DNA of 43,589 nucleotides from an uncultured Burkholderiales bacterium (GTDB taxonomy: Bacteria; Pseudomonadota; Gammaproteobacteria; Burkholderiales; Thiobacillaceae), in contig CALEDT010000014.1 in assembly GCA_937949525.1 (NCBI GenBank), forward strand, positions 1 through 43,589, read 5' to 3'. The notes under the pieces are model-generated. The model worked only from the letters and a program-made list of their open reading frames with translations. It had not been told where the DNA came from and searched no databases. The position numbers were made by a program, and so were the translations under genes. The stretch's first letter is position 1. Every line of letters begins with the position of its first letter. Shown here one piece after another: positions 24,369 through 33,746 of the stretch.

Positions 24369-27110
24369 ATGAGCCTGACGCGACGTGATTTTCTGAAAAC
24401 CAGCATTGCCGCCAGCACCGCCGCCACCGTCGGTATGCCGCTGAGCAAGGAAGCGCTCGCGCAGGCGCGAGCGGCGGAGCGGGATTGGCAGTGGGACAAA
24501 TCGGTCTGCCGCTTTTGCGGCACCGGCTGCGGCATCCTGGTGGCCAGCAAGGACGGCCGCGTGGTGGCCACCAAGGGCGACCCCAAGGCGCCCGTGAACC
24601 GGGGACTGAACTGTGTGAAGGGGTACTTCAACGGCAAGATCATGTACGGCAAGGACCGTCTGACCCAGCCCTTGATGCGCATGACCGACGGCAAGTTCGA
24701 CAAGAAGGGCAAGTTCGTGCCGGTCACCTGGGAGCAGGCGTTCGACGAAATGGAACGTCAGTTCCGCCGCGTGTATGCGGAAAAGGGTCCCACCGGCATC
24801 GCCATGCTCGCTTCGGCGCAGAAGACCATTCCAGAGGGCTATGCCTTCAACAAGTTGTTCAAGGCCGGGTGGCGCAGCAACAACATCGACCCCAACGCGC
24901 GCAACTGCATGGCCAGCGCGGTGGCGGCGTTCTACAGCGTGTTCGGCACCGACGAGCCGGCCGGCAACTACGACGACATCGAGTACACGGATACCGCCAT
25001 CCTGTGGGGCGCGAACATGGCGGAGATGCACCCCATCCTGTGGTCGCGCATCACCGACCGCCGCCTGGGCCACAAGAACATGCGCGTGGTGAACCTGACC
25101 ACCTACCGCAACATGTCCTCGGACATCGCCGACCTGGAAATCATCTTCAAGCCGCAGACCGACCTGGCCATCCAGAACTACATCGCGCGCGAGATCATCG
25201 CCCGCAACGCCGTGAACTGGGACTTCGTCGACAAGCACTGCGTGTTCGTCACCGGCCCGTACGACATCGGTTATGGCATGCGGCCCACGGACAAATTCGC
25301 GTTTCCGGCGGAGAAGGACATCCAGGCCAAGGAACTGCGTGTCAAGCTCGATCGCGACGAGGCCATCGCGCAGCGTCGTACCGAGGGCGAAGTGGTCGAG
25401 CAGAAGAATACCGCCAATCCTGGCGCGCACTGGCTGATCACATTCGAGGAGTTCAAGCGCGCGGTCGATCCCTATACGCTCGATTTCGTTGCCGCCATGT
25501 CCAAGGGCGATCCGGACGAGCCGCTGGACCAATACCGTGCCAAGTTGCAACAACTGGCCGACCTGTACATCGATGCCAATCGCAAGGTGGTGTCGTTCTG
25601 GACCATGGGCTTCAACCAGAGCGTGCGCGGCACCTGGGTCAACGAGCAGTGCTACATGAACCACCTGCTGCTGGGCAAACAGAGCCAACCCGGCAATGGC
25701 GCGTTCTCCCTGACCGGTCAGCCCTCCGCCTGCGGCACCGCACGCGAGGTGGGCATGTTCGCGCACCGGTTGCCGGCCGACCGCCTGCTGCCCAATCCCG
25801 CGCACCGCGAGTACACGGAAAAACAATGGAACCTGCCGGCCAGGACGTTGAATCCGCACATCGGCTCGTTCTACGGCAAGATCCTGCGCGACCTCGAGGA
25901 CGGCGGTGTGAAATGGCTGTGGGTCGCCGTCAATAACCCTTTCCAGAGTCATCCCAACATCAACCACTGGTTGAAAGCGGCACGTGAGCTGGACAATTTC
26001 ATCGTCGTCTCGGAGGCCTACCCCGGTATTTCGGCCAAGGTCGCCGACCTGATCCTGCCCTCGGCGATGATCTTCGAAAAGTGGGGCGCCTACGGCAACG
26101 CCGAGCGCCGCACGCAGGTTTGGCGCCAGTCGGTGCCGCCCCCCGGACAGGCGCGCGGCGATATGTGGCAGGCCATGGAGTTCTCCAAGCGCTTCAAGAT
26201 CAAGGAGTTCTGGGGAGAGCAGCGCGTGCCCGGCCTGAAAGTGGCGGGCTATGAGGACGGCAAGCTGCCCAGCGTGCTGGATGAGGCGGTGAAGATGGGC
26301 TACTCGCCGGAGGACAGCCTGTACAAGGTGCTGTTCGCCACGCCGAATAACCTCAAGGTGCGTTGGCCCGACCCGGTCGCCAAGGGGCGGGACAACCACA
26401 TCGCCAACCTGCTGGGTGACGGCTGGTTCCCGGAGAAGGCGATCTGGCAGGAGTACGTCGCCTTCGGGCGCGGCGTGGGCAAGGATCTGGCCGATTTCGA
26501 CGTCTACTATGCCGATGACGTGCGCGGTCTGAAGTGGCCGGTGGTGAATGGCAGAGAGACGCACTGGCGCTTCAACGAGCAATACGACCCATACGTGAAG
26601 AAGGGGGCGGGTTTCCAGTTCTACGGCAAGCTGTTCAAAGCCATTCCTACCGGCGATCTCGACAAGGTGACCGATCCCAAACCGGTCAGCGTCGCCGACA
26701 AGGCCAAGATCTTCTTCCGGCCCTATGCTGCGCCGGTGGAACAGCCGGACGCCAACTACGATCTGTGGTTCTGCACCGGCCGCGTGCTGGAGCATTGGCA
26801 TACCGGCACCATGACCCGGCGCGTGCCCGAGCTGCACCGTTCCGTGCCGGCCGCCGTGATGTGGATGCATCCCGACGACGCGCGCAAGCGCGGCCTGAAG
26901 CGCAACGACCTGGCCTGGCTGGAATCGCGTCGCGGCCGCATCCAGATCCGTGTGGAGACGGGCGGGCGCAACACCATGCCCAAGGGCATGGTCTACGCCG
27001 CGTTCTTCGACGAAGGCGTGCTGGTCAACAAGATTTGCATCGACGCGGCTTGTCCGATCTCGAAAGAGAGCGACTACAAGAAGAGCGCGGTCAAGGTCTA
27101 CAAGGTCTGA
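24369..27110 (+). CDS. napA: Periplasmic nitrate reductase, large subunit
   Basis: Reduces nitrate to nitrite in the periplasm with a bis-molybdopterin guanine dinucleotide cofactor and one [4Fe-4S] cluster. The 913-residue precursor begins with a Tat signal ([14 protein letters not shown]5-R6). Cluster cysteines are C47, C50, C54 and C82, and the molybdenum ligand is C180 in NARNCMASA. Strong family segments include [25 protein letters not shown]-type [39 protein letters not shown] and [20 protein letters not shown]. It is some 80 residues longer than enterobacterial NapA because of inserts near residues 310-340 and 600-640, closer to the long Campylobacterota-type proteins. The ATG at 24369 has GAGGAG six bases upstream. 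napB follows after 16 bases. Confidence 0.97.
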   Translation: MSLTRRDFLKTSIAASTAATVGMPLSKEALAQARAAERDWQWDKSVCRFCGTGCGILVASKDGRVVATKGDPKAPVNRGLNCVKGYFNGKIMYGKDRLTQPLMRMTDGKFDKKGKFVPVTWEQAFDEMERQFRRVYAEKGPTGIAMLASAQKTIPEGYAFNKLFKAGWRSNNIDPNARNCMASAVAAFYSVFGTDEPAGNYDDIEYTDTAILWGANMAEMHPILWSRITDRRLGHKNMRVVNLTTYRNMSSDIADLEIIFKPQTDLAIQNYIAREIIARNAVNWDFVDKHCVFVTGPYDIGYGMRPTDKFAFPAEKDIQAKELRVKLDRDEAIAQRRTEGEVVEQKNTANPGAHWLITFEEFKRAVDPYTLDFVAAMSKGDPDEPLDQYRAKLQQLADLYIDANRKVVSFWTMGFNQSVRGTWVNEQCYMNHLLLGKQSQPGNGAFSLTGQPSACGTAREVGMFAHRLPADRLLPNPAHREYTEKQWNLPARTLNPHIGSFYGKILRDLEDGGVKWLWVAVNNPFQSHPNINHWLKAARELDNFIVVSEAYPGISAKVADLILPSAMIFEKWGAYGNAERRTQVWRQSVPPPGQARGDMWQAMEFSKRFKIKEFWGEQRVPGLKVAGYEDGKLPSVLDEAVKMGYSPEDSLYKVLFATPNNLKVRWPDPVAKGRDNHIANLLGDGWFPEKAIWQEYVAFGRGVGKDLADFDVYYADDVRGLKWPVVNGRETHWRFNEQYDPYVKKGAGFQFYGKLFKAIPTGDLDKVTDPKPVSVADKAKIFFRPYAAPVEQPDANYDLWFCTGRVLEHWHTGTMTRRVPELHRSVPAAVMWMHPDDARKRGLKRNDLAWLESRRGRIQIRVETGGRNTMPKGMVYAAFFDEGVLVNKICIDAACPISKESDYKKSAVKVYKV

Positions 27111-27126
27111 TGCCAGGAGAACGCAG

Positions 27127-27585
27127 ATGAAACAGAAACTGTTGCTGCTTGCCACGCTGTCCACGTTTGCGCTGGGCAGCGCCGCACTGGGCGATCTCGC
27201 CATCCTGGACGACAGCCTTGGGCTGTCGCCGGTCAGTGTGTTCGACGTGCCGGCCCCGGAGGCGTTCGAATACCTGGATACCGATCCCAAGGTGGCCGGC
27301 GTGCTGCCGCGCGCGTGGGAGGATCTGCCGCCGCAGATTCCGCACCGCGCCGAGCGTTATCTGCCGATCAACGCGCGCGTCAACAAATGCCTGGAATGCC
27401 ATGACGAGCCCGACAAGATCGGCAAGAAGGTGAGCGGCAAGCCGACGCCGATGTCGGAAGCGCATTATGTGCGCGACGGCAGGGAACTGACGTTGGCCAA
27501 CAACAAGTACGTGTGCACGTTGTGCCACGCGCCGCAGACCGAGGCGGCGGTGCTGGTGGGCAACACCTTCCAGGGCGCACGCTGA
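27127..27585 (+). CDS. napB: Periplasmic nitrate reductase, dihaem cytochrome c subunit
   Basis: The 152-residue product starts with a Sec signal peptide (KQKLLLLATLSTFALGSAAL) and has two c-type haem sites, CLECH and CTLCH, with the NapB context RYLPINARVNKCLECHDEP and CTLCHAPQTEAAVLVGNTF. Distal ligands are likely histidines in IPHRAERY and SEAHYV. NapB passes electrons to NapA. The ATG has AGGAGA seven bases upstream. No napC, napD, napE, napF, napG or napH is present on either side: the upstream neighbour is HDOD and the downstream one an unrelated TlpA-like gene. The quinol dehydrogenase and the NapD chaperone must therefore be encoded elsewhere. Confidence 0.95.
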   Translation: MKQKLLLLATLSTFALGSAALGDLAILDDSLGLSPVSVFDVPAPEAFEYLDTDPKVAGVLPRAWEDLPPQIPHRAERYLPINARVNKCLECHDEPDKIGKKVSGKPTPMSEAHYVRDGRELTLANNKYVCTLCHAPQTEAAVLVGNTFQGAR

Positions 27586-27595
27586 GCCGGCGTGG

Positions 27596-27625
27596 GCCGT
27601 CCGCCCGCGCCGACGGGCGGACGGC
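27596..27625. terminator. Perfect 12-bp hairpin between convergent napB and tlpA-like genes
   Basis: GCCGTCCGCCCG and CGGGCGGACGGC form a perfect GC-rich 12-base stem with a 6-base loop (cgccga), starting ten bases after the napB stop and six bases from the opposing stop. The T-run is poor on both strands, so it is an atypical, probably bidirectional, terminator. Confidence 0.6.
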
Positions 27626-27631
27626 GTCCCG

Positions 27632-28564
27632 TCATCGCCAATCCAGCAGATCGCGCAAAAAGGGCTCGAACTCGGTCCAGTCGCGCGCGGCGCCGCGTAG
27701 CGCGAACACCACGACACCGTGGCGGTCGAGCACATAAGTGGTCGGAAACACCGCGGCCACTTCGCGGTCGGCGATGGTGCGCCCGTCGGCGAGGCGGAAG
27801 CTGTGGTCGCGCCGGTCCTTCACGCCGGAATCGTGCAGGGTCAGCGCGAGCTTGTGGTCGCGCAACCAGCGGCGGGCGTCGGCGGCGGACTCGCGCGCCT
27901 GGGTGTAGACGAAGACCATGTCGTCGCGTCCTTTGAAGGCTTGCTGCAGTCGGGCGAACTGCGGCAGCTCATGGGCGCAGGTCGGGCACCAAGAACCCCA
28001 GAAGTGCAGCAGTATCACCTTGCCGCGCTGCGTGGACACCCGCCACGGCCGACCGTCGGGTGCGGTCAGGCGCAGATCGGGGAAGCGCTCGCCACGCGCG
28101 ACGCCGACGCGCGCATGGCGGGCGGCTTCGGCATCGGCGTAGGGCCGCCACAGCGTGGGCCAGACACGGGCGTCGAACACCACGCGCCGGTCCGTGGCAT
28201 AGAGCACGCAGGGCAGCGGCGCGTGGCGTGCGCAGGCGTCGAGCGCCTGACGCTCCGCCGCCTCCGGCGATACGGCGTCCAAGCTCCAGCCCCAAGCACC
28301 TCCCGGTGCGATGGCAAACGCGCGATGCAAGGCCGCGCCCAGGAACTCGCGATAAGCCGCCTGACCGCGCGCGTCCAGATGCGGTACGGCGGTGGCGTCA
28401 CCGAGTGTGCCGGCGCGGGCGGGCAAGGCGCCAAGGAGGGCGGCGAGCAACAATGCCGGTGCAATACCGACCGGTTTCGGCCGGGCTGGCGTGGGCGCTG
28501 CCCGCGGATCGACCCGCCGGGGTCTGTCCGAAGCCGGCAATGGGCGGGTAAACGGGTTGTACAT
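27632..28564 (-). CDS. TlpA-like thioredoxin fused to an N-terminal domain
   Basis: The 310-residue product has a proline-rich N-terminus, a hydrophobic signal/anchor (GIAPALLLAALLGALPARAG, residues about 33-52), then a compact domain (about 70-130) with AFAIAPGGAWGWSLD and paired cysteines (C111, C119), resembling stress-type DUF4189 modules, and a thioredoxin-fold domain with LLHFWGSWCPTCAHE (C193-x2-C196) and TTYVLDRHGVVVF. TlpA/ResA proteins are periplasmic disulfide reductases, often used in cytochrome c maturation. Convergence with napB may be chance. The start at 28564 is the only ATG ahead of the signal; a TAGAAT -10-like box at 28572-28577 would make the transcript almost leaderless, so the start is uncertain. 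The N-terminal domain name is tentative. Confidence 0.75.
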   Translation of the reverse strand: MYNPFTRPLPASDRPRRVDPRAAPTPARPKPVGIAPALLLAALLGALPARAGTLGDATAVPHLDARGQAAYREFLGAALHRAFAIAPGGAWGWSLDAVSPEAAERQALDACARHAPLPCVLYATDRRVVFDARVWPTLWRPYADAEAARHARVGVARGERFPDLRLTAPDGRPWRVSTQRGKVILLHFWGSWCPTCAHELPQFARLQQAFKGRDDMVFVYTQARESAADARRWLRDHKLALTLHDSGVKDRRDHSFRLADGRTIADREVAAVFPTTYVLDRHGVVVFALRGAARDWTEFEPFLRDLLDWR

Positions 28565-28795
28565 GTTATGGATTCTAGCCTCCGGCCGAGCCTTGGCCCC
28601 CAGCCCGTTGCGACCAGACAAGCAAGGGGGATGTGGTAAGCTTCGCGGCTGCGGGGTCGCGCGTGATGCCGTCCCGACCGACGAACCAGCGCGGCCCATG
28701 GCCTTTGCCCTCCGGTGGATTAGCCGGGTGCGGTCATGCGGCGCGTTGCTTCGGCTTGACCGTTTGCCTGCTCATCCGCCCATTTCGAACGCCGC

Positions 28796-29545
28796 ATGCG
28801 CATCCTGCTCAGCAACGACGACGGCTATTTCGCCCCAGGTCTGGCGACGCTGGCGGCCACCCTGACTCGGCACGGCCACCAGGTCACCGTGGTGGCGCCG
28901 GAGCGCGACCGCAGCGGCGCCAGTAACTCGCTGACGCTCGATCGCCCGCTGATGGTGCGCCAGACGCCGGCCGGATTCCACTACGTCAACGGCACGCCCA
29001 CCGATTGCGTGCATCTGGCGGTCACCGGTCTGTTGCCCGAACTGCCCGACATGGTGATCTCCGGCATCAACCACGGTGCCAACATGGGGGATGACACGGT
29101 CTATTCGGGCACTGTCGCCGCCGCCACGGAAGGCTTTCTGCTGGGCATTCCTTCAGTGGCGATCTCGCTGGTCAACGTGCGCGACGAGCATTTCCAGACG
29201 GCCGCCGACTTTGCCGCCGATCTGGCCGCGCGTTTCGCCGCACGCCCTTTTCCCGAACACGTCTTGCTCAACGTCAACGTGCCGGACGTGCCGCCACAGG
29301 CCATCACCGGTGTCGAGGTGACCCGGCTGGGGCGCCGCCACAAGGCGCAGGATACGGTCAAGACGGTCAATCCGCGCAACCAGACCATGTACTGGGTGGG
29401 CGCCGCCGGCGCCGCGCAGGATGCGGGCCCGGGCACCGATTTTCACGCCGTCGCGCAGGGGCGCATCTCCATCACGCCGCTGCAACTGGATCTGACCCGG
29501 TACGGCCAGATGCATCTGGTCGACGACTGGTTGAAACAGGGATGA
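28796..29545 (+). CDS. surE: 5'-nucleotidase SurE
   Basis: A 249-residue metal-dependent nucleoside monophosphate phosphatase, also able to split short polyphosphate. It begins [15 protein letters not shown] with the metal-binding D-D pair, then [17 protein letters not shown], the S-G-x-N-x-G-x-N segment [20 protein letters not shown], and [14 protein letters not shown]. Length and order are standard. No clear Shine-Dalgarno precedes the ATG at 28796, but the family start is unambiguous. It opens the surE-pcm-nlpD-rpoS-yrfG-dnr run; pcm starts inside its stop (ATGA). The 231 bases upstream (28565-28795), shared with the divergent tlpA-like gene, show no convincing promoter. Confidence 0.95.
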   Translation: MRILLSNDDGYFAPGLATLAATLTRHGHQVTVVAPERDRSGASNSLTLDRPLMVRQTPAGFHYVNGTPTDCVHLAVTGLLPELPDMVISGINHGANMGDDTVYSGTVAAATEGFLLGIPSVAISLVNVRDEHFQTAADFAADLAARFAARPFPEHVLLNVNVPDVPPQAITGVEVTRLGRRHKAQDTVKTVNPRNQTMYWVGAAGAAQDAGPGTDFHAVAQGRISITPLQLDLTRYGQMHLVDDWLKQG

Positions 29546-30198
29546 ACCTCGCCGGCATCGGCATGACCTCGCAGCGTGCGCGTTTGCGCATGCTGGAGCG
29601 GCTGAAGGAACAAGGCATCCAGGACACCAGGGTGCTGGCGGCCATGAGCGCGGTGCCGCGCCATCCCTTCGTCGAGGAGAGCATCCAACCGCGCGCCTAT
29701 GACGACACGCCCTTGCCCATCGGTCAGGGGCAGACCATCTCCAGTCCGTACACGGTTGCGCGCGCCTGCGAGCTCGCCTGTCACGGACAGGATCTGGAAC
29801 GGGTGCTGGAGATCGGCGGTGGTTGCGGCTACCAGGCCGCAGTGTTGTCCAGGCTGGCCAAGGAGGTATTGAGTCTGGAGCGCATCGCCAAGCTGGTCGG
29901 CAAGGCACGCCTGACCCTGCGCCAACTGCGCATCAACAACGTGCTGATGAAGAACGCGGATGGCAGCAAGGGTTATGCCGCGGCCGCGCCCTTCGACGCC
30001 ATCGTCGTCGCCGCCGCCATGCCCTACATCCCTGACACACTCAAACAACAATTGAAGCCTGGCGGGCGTCTGGTGGCGCCGGTGGGCGCGGGCGAATCGC
30101 AGCGCCTGGTGGTGGTGGAGGCACTCGCCGGCGGCGAATTCCAGACGAGGGAGCTGGAGGCGGTCAAGTTCGTGCCGCTGCTGTCCGGAGTGAGCTGA
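29542..30198 (+). CDS. pcm: Protein-L-isoaspartate O-methyltransferase, copy 2 (surE-linked)
   Basis: The 218-residue protein repairs isoaspartyl damage with SAM. It has [16 protein letters not shown]-type and [20 protein letters not shown] motifs, SAM-binding motif [18 protein letters not shown] (GGGCGYQ rather than the usual GTGSGYQ) and [12 protein letters not shown], ending in FVPLLSG. It sits in the canonical position between surE and nlpD, with its ATG overlapping the surE stop. It is clearly different in sequence from copy 1 at 849-1514, so the two are old paralogues or of different origin rather than a recent duplication. Confidence 0.93.
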   Translation: MNLAGIGMTSQRARLRMLERLKEQGIQDTRVLAAMSAVPRHPFVEESIQPRAYDDTPLPIGQGQTISSPYTVARACELACHGQDLERVLEIGGGCGYQAAVLSRLAKEVLSLERIAKLVGKARLTLRQLRINNVLMKNADGSKGYAAAAPFDAIVVAAAMPYIPDTLKQQLKPGGRLVAPVGAGESQRLVVVEALAGGEFQTRELEAVKFVPLLSGVS

Positions 30199-30206
30199 CG
30201 CGCGCG

Positions 30207-30950
30207 ATGCGTCCGGGTGTCCTGTTGATGCCGGCGCTGATCGCACTCGCCGGCTGTGCCTCCAGCCCGACGCCGGCACCCGTCGTGGAGGCGGGCGCCG
30301 ATCGCGCCGCGCGGTCGCCACCCACACCCGCCGGCCATTATCGGGTGCGTCCGGGCGACACCTTGTACCGCATCGCGCTCGATCACGGTCTGGACTACCG
30401 TATGCTGGCGACCTGGAACGGTCTGGCCGATTTCGATCGCATCCAGGCCGGCCAACTGCTGCGCGTGCGGCCGCCGGTGGCGCCGGCCAAGAATGTCGCG
30501 ACCCCGGCGGGGGCCAACCCCCGTGCGGCAGGCGAGGCCCGGCCGCAACCGGCCAGCATCGACCAGACCGGTGCGCGTGCGCCACTGCTGTGGACATGGC
30601 CGAGCTCGGGGCCGCTGCTGACGCGTTTTGGCGAAGGCATGAACAAAGGCATCGATATCGGCGGTGCGCGTGGCCAGCCGGTGCGTGCCGCGGCGGCCGG
30701 CGAAGTGGTCTATGCCGGCGCGAACTTGCGGGGCTATGGAAAACTGATCATCATCCGCCATGGCGAAGCGCTGCTCTCCGCCTATGCCCACAACCAGCGC
30801 CTGCTGGTCGAGGAAGGGCAGATGGTGGGCCTGGGGCAGGTCATCGCCGAGATGGGCGATACCGATGCCGATCAGGTCAAACTGCATTTCGAGATCCGCG
30901 AGTACGGCAAGCCCGTGGATCCACTCAATTTCCTGCCGAAATCGAGTTGA
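30207..30950 (+). CDS. nlpD: NlpD-like lipoprotein: LysM plus degenerate LytM (M23) domain
   Basis: The 247-residue protein has a lipoprotein signal ending in L14-A15-G16-C17, a LysM peptidoglycan-binding domain ([15 protein letters not shown] to the ILRVRPP-like end at about residue 90), a proline/alanine linker, and a LytM domain with [28 protein letters not shown] and [15 protein letters not shown]. The first zinc ligand histidine is replaced by asparagine (N-K-G-I-D), as in E. coli NlpD, so it should not cut peptidoglycan itself but activate amidases such as AmiC during division. It ends nine bases before rpoS; in E. coli the main rpoS promoter lies inside nlpD. Confidence 0.92.
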   Translation: MRPGVLLMPALIALAGCASSPTPAPVVEAGADRAARSPPTPAGHYRVRPGDTLYRIALDHGLDYRMLATWNGLADFDRIQAGQLLRVRPPVAPAKNVATPAGANPRAAGEARPQPASIDQTGARAPLLWTWPSSGPLLTRFGEGMNKGIDIGGARGQPVRAAAAGEVVYAGANLRGYGKLIIIRHGEALLSAYAHNQRLLVEEGQMVGLGQVIAEMGDTDADQVKLHFEIREYGKPVDPLNFLPKSS

Positions 30951-30958
30951 GAGCGAGC

Positions 30959-31906
30959 ATGTCGGATGAGCAGTTTTTGGAGCCGGTGGAACCGGTGGAG
31001 CCGGAACAGCCCGTCGATCTCGAGATCGAGGCGGCTCTGGACGACGGCCGGGCCGAAGTCGAGTATGACTTCGACGACCCGCCCGACGTGACCCAGTTGT
31101 ATCTCAACGAAATCGGCCGCGAATGCCTGCTCACCCAGGAGCAGGAACGCGAATTGGCGTTCCGGGTGCGCAAGGGCGATTTCTCCGCCCGCCAGCGCAT
31201 GATCGAGCACAACCTGCGGCTGGTGGTGAACATCGCCAAGCATTACATCAACCGCGGCCTGTCGCTGCTCGATCTGATCGAGGAAGGCAATCTCGGCCTG
31301 ATGCATGCGCTGGACAAGTTCGAGCCGGAACGCGGATTCCGTTTTTCCACCTACGCCACCTGGTGGATCCGCCAGAACATCGAGCGCGCGATCATGAACC
31401 AGTCACGCACCATCCGCCTGCCGGTGCACGTCATCAAGGAGCTGAACATCTACCTGCGCGCGCAGCGTCATCTGGAGATGCACGGCGTGCCCGACGCCGG
31501 ACCTGACGAGATTGCGCATCTGACCGGCAAGCCGGTGGAGGAGGTGCGCCGTGTGCTGGCGCTCAACGACCGCGTCGCCTCGCTCGATGCGCCGCTCGAC
31601 ATCGATCCGACCCTGTCGATCGGCGAAGCCATCGCCGACGAACATTCCGAGCGGCCGGAGGACATGCTGCAAGCGGCCGAGGTGGAACACTACGTGCGGG
31701 ACTGGCTCGCCGAGTTGTCGGACAAACATCGCTGGGTGATCGAACGTCGTTTCGGCTTCAACAATCACGATGTCGCGACGCTGGAGGAACTGGCCGAACA
31801 CCTGGGCGTGACGCGCGAGCGCGTGCGCCAGATCCAGCTCGAGGCGTTGCAGACCCTGCGCCGCATCTTGCGCCGGCGCGGCATGTCCAAGGAGGGTCTA
31901 CTTTGA
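30959..31906 (+). CDS. rpoS: RNA polymerase sigma factor RpoS
   Basis: The 315-residue sigma factor of stationary phase and general stress. After an acidic N-terminus (repeats of EPVEP), region 1.2 reads [20 protein letters not shown]; region 2 includes [38 protein letters not shown] and [18 protein letters not shown]; region 3 follows; region 4.2 has [19 protein letters not shown]. The NlpD neighbourhood and length separate it from RpoD and RpoH. The ATG at 30959 is eight bases after the nlpD stop. The downstream gene starts within its stop codon, so translation is coupled. A likely target in this window is the yqjD promoter. Confidence 0.97.
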   Translation: MSDEQFLEPVEPVEPEQPVDLEIEAALDDGRAEVEYDFDDPPDVTQLYLNEIGRECLLTQEQERELAFRVRKGDFSARQRMIEHNLRLVVNIAKHYINRGLSLLDLIEEGNLGLMHALDKFEPERGFRFSTYATWWIRQNIERAIMNQSRTIRLPVHVIKELNIYLRAQRHLEMHGVPDAGPDEIAHLTGKPVEEVRRVLALNDRVASLDAPLDIDPTLSIGEAIADEHSERPEDMLQAAEVEHYVRDWLAELSDKHRWVIERRFGFNNHDVATLEELAEHLGVTRERVRQIQLEALQTLRRILRRRGMSKEGLL

Positions 31907-32586
31907 ACGCGGCCCTGGTCTGGGGCGACATCGATACCGTGCTGCTGGACATGGACGGTACGCTGCTGGACCTGCATTACGACAACCACTTCTGGCAGCA
32001 GTACGTGCCGGAGCGCTTCGCCGAGCGTCATGGCCTGGATTTCGCCAGCGCGCATGCCGAGTGTTTCCGCCGCTACAGCGCCATGGCGGGGACGCTGCAA
32101 TGGTATTGCGTCGATTACTGGAGCGAGCAGTTGCAACTGGACATCGTCCAGCTCAAGCTGGAACTGACCCATCTGATCGCGGTGCATCCCGGCGTCACCG
32201 AGTTCCTCGCCGCGCTGCGTGCCGCCGGCAAGCGCGTGGCGCTGGTGACCAACGCGCACCGCAAGAGTCTCAATTTGAAGATGATGCACACCGGCCTTGC
32301 CGTGCATTTCGATGCCATGCACGTCTCGCACGAAATCGGGTACGCCAAGGAAGACGTGGCGTTCTGGCGCGTCTTGAACGCGCACGAGCGTTTCCAGCCT
32401 GGGCGCACACTGTTGGTGGACGACTCGCTGCCGGTGCTGCGAGCGGCGCGCGCGCATGGCATCGGCCACCTGCGTGCCGTGCTGCGGCCGGATACCCGTC
32501 AGCCGGACAAGGACACGGGCGAGTTTGCAGCGATCCGGCGTTTTGCCGAGATCATGCCGGACGCGCCGCTGGAGGCTGGGCAATGA
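31903..32586 (+). CDS. yrfG: HAD-family hydrolase, YrfG-like GMP/IMP nucleotidase
   Basis: A 227-residue HAD hydrolase with motif [13 protein letters not shown], motif [16 protein letters not shown] and motif III/IV around [13 protein letters not shown] and [14 protein letters not shown], matching YrfG, which removes phosphate from GMP and IMP. The start is a TTG at 31903: it lies six bases after a perfect AAGGAGG Shine-Dalgarno and overlaps the rpoS TGA (TTGA). The next in-frame ATG falls inside catalytic motif I, so it cannot be the start. Its own stop overlaps the ATG of the Crp/Fnr gene. The gene is thus coupled on both sides. Confidence 0.88.
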   Translation: MNAALVWGDIDTVLLDMDGTLLDLHYDNHFWQQYVPERFAERHGLDFASAHAECFRRYSAMAGTLQWYCVDYWSEQLQLDIVQLKLELTHLIAVHPGVTEFLAALRAAGKRVALVTNAHRKSLNLKMMHTGLAVHFDAMHVSHEIGYAKEDVAFWRVLNAHERFQPGRTLLVDDSLPVLRAARAHGIGHLRAVLRPDTRQPDKDTGEFAAIRRFAEIMPDAPLEAGQ

Positions 32587-33269
32587 CCCTGACCAAAGCG
32601 GATTTCGAGGCGTTGCGCCGGGTCTATCTGTTTTCCGGTCTGGGCGACGACGAGTATCTGGAAGCGCTGTCGCACGCCGGCGTGGTGCATCTGCAGGCCG
32701 GACAACTGCTGTTCAGCCAGGGCGATGCCGCGCACGCGTTCTTCTGGGTGGCGGAAGGCATCGTCAAGCTGTATCGCGTCTCGCCGCAGGGGGACGAGAA
32801 GGTGATCGACTTGATCGGCCCCAACCGCTTTTTCGCCGAGGCGGTGCTGTTCATGGGCGGGCACTATCCGCTCAATGCCGCGGCCCAGATTCCCGCCCGC
32901 CTGATCGCCTTCGACGGTCAGGCATTCAAGGAATGGCTGGGGCGCGACGTCAACCGCTGCTTTCGTCTGATGGCGGCGATGAGCGCGCGCATGCACAAGC
33001 TGGTCAACGAGATCGACCGGTTGACCTTGATGAAGGGCGCCGACCGCCTGATGCAGTACCTGCTCGACCATTCCGATCCGGATGACAGCGGCCGCGAGCG
33101 CGTCGACCTGGAGGTGCCCAAACAGGTCATCGCCTCGCGCATCGGGGTCAAGCCGGAGACCTTCTCGCGCCTGTTGCACAAGCTGGTGGACATGGGCTGC
33201 GTGGAGATCGAGGGCCAGGCGTTGTACATCCGTGATCCCGACGCGATGCGCCAGGTGCGCGTGGAGTGA
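32583..33269 (+). CDS. Crp/Fnr family regulator of Dnr type
   Basis: The 228-residue regulator has a cyclic-nucleotide-binding-like sensor domain (QLLFSQGDAAHAFFWVAEG, VKLYRVSPQGDEKVIDLIGP), the long dimer helix, and a C-terminal helix-turn-helix (VPKQVIASRIGVKPETFSRLLHKL). It has no N-terminal cysteine cluster, so it is not an oxygen-sensing FNR; the Dnr/NnrR branch senses nitric oxide through haem, and that is the most likely class. The recognition helix carries E192-x2-S195-R196, the same residues FNR uses to read TTGAT half-sites, and such a site lies before napA. The ATG overlaps the yrfG stop (ATGA). The assignment to the NO-sensing class is inferred. Confidence 0.85.
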   Translation: MTLTKADFEALRRVYLFSGLGDDEYLEALSHAGVVHLQAGQLLFSQGDAAHAFFWVAEGIVKLYRVSPQGDEKVIDLIGPNRFFAEAVLFMGGHYPLNAAAQIPARLIAFDGQAFKEWLGRDVNRCFRLMAAMSARMHKLVNEIDRLTLMKGADRLMQYLLDHSDPDDSGRERVDLEVPKQVIASRIGVKPETFSRLLHKLVDMGCVEIEGQALYIRDPDAMRQVRVE

Positions 33270-33281
33270 CGCGCACCGGTT

Positions 33282-33653
33282 TCAGGCCGGCAGGATCAGC
33301 GCGGCGGCGACACGCCGCCCTTCGGCGGCCAGGATGTTGTAGGTGCGGCAGGCGGCGGCGGTGCTCATCACCTCGACGCCGATGCCGGCCTTGATCAACC
33401 CCGAGTACAGCGCAGGTGCCGGGAAGCGCTGGCGCGGGCCGGTGCCCAGCAGCACGATTTCCGGTGCGCGCAGCACGATGGTTTCGAAGTCGGAGAGCGC
33501 AATGGCCTCGAACGAAGCCGCCCAGCCGATGACGATCTCGTCCGGCAGCAGTATCAGGCTGCCGGCATGACGGGTGCCGTCGATGGCGATATGGTCACCG
33601 CCGAAATGGGTGATCTGGTGCACGTCGGAGACGCGCGCGAGGTGCAGTTTCAC
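33282..33653 (-). CDS. Mth938-like domain protein (DUF498/NDUFAF3 family)
   Basis: A 123-residue single-domain protein with the Mth938 pattern: FGGDHIAIDGTRHAGSLILL, then IVIGWAASFEAIA, IVLLGTGPRQRFPAP and a C-terminal GIGVEVMSTAAACRTYNIL with AEGRRVAAALI. The family includes the mitochondrial complex I assembly factor NDUFAF3 and many bacterial proteins of unsettled function. It converges on the Crp/Fnr gene with 12 bases between stops and is divergent from alaC. Confidence 0.9.
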   Translation of the reverse strand: MKLHLARVSDVHQITHFGGDHIAIDGTRHAGSLILLPDEIVIGWAASFEAIALSDFETIVLRAPEIVLLGTGPRQRFPAPALYSGLIKAGIGVEVMSTAAACRTYNILAAEGRRVAAALILPA

Positions 33654-33689
33654 GCTGGAGCCGGTGCGGGAAGGGGCGGGGTGGCCGCG

Positions 33690-33719
33690 TTGCCCGTGAA
33701 TCGGGCGCTCGGTTAAGAT
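33690..33719 (+). promoter_or_regulatory. Probable sigma-70 promoter of alaC-hom-thrC
   Basis: TTGCCC (33690-33695) and TAAGAT (33714-33719) are separated by 18 bases. The alaC ATG is at 33747, so the leader is about 20 bases. This is the only promoter-like site ahead of the five coupled genes alaC to the barstar gene. Confidence 0.55.
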
Positions 33720-33746
33720 TACACGCTTTTACGAGCCGCCGTCACG

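Noticed and set aside
24267-27290. 1007-codon open frame on the minus strand over napA
   Set aside because: It is antisense to an unmistakable napA, its translation is low-complexity H/V/G/R, and it has no family motif. High-GC codon bias keeps the opposite frame open.
28565-28795. Small RNA or promoter in the gap before surE
   Set aside because: A TAAGCT-like element and GC repeats near 28637-28660 were noted, but no -35, terminator or stable fold could be supported.
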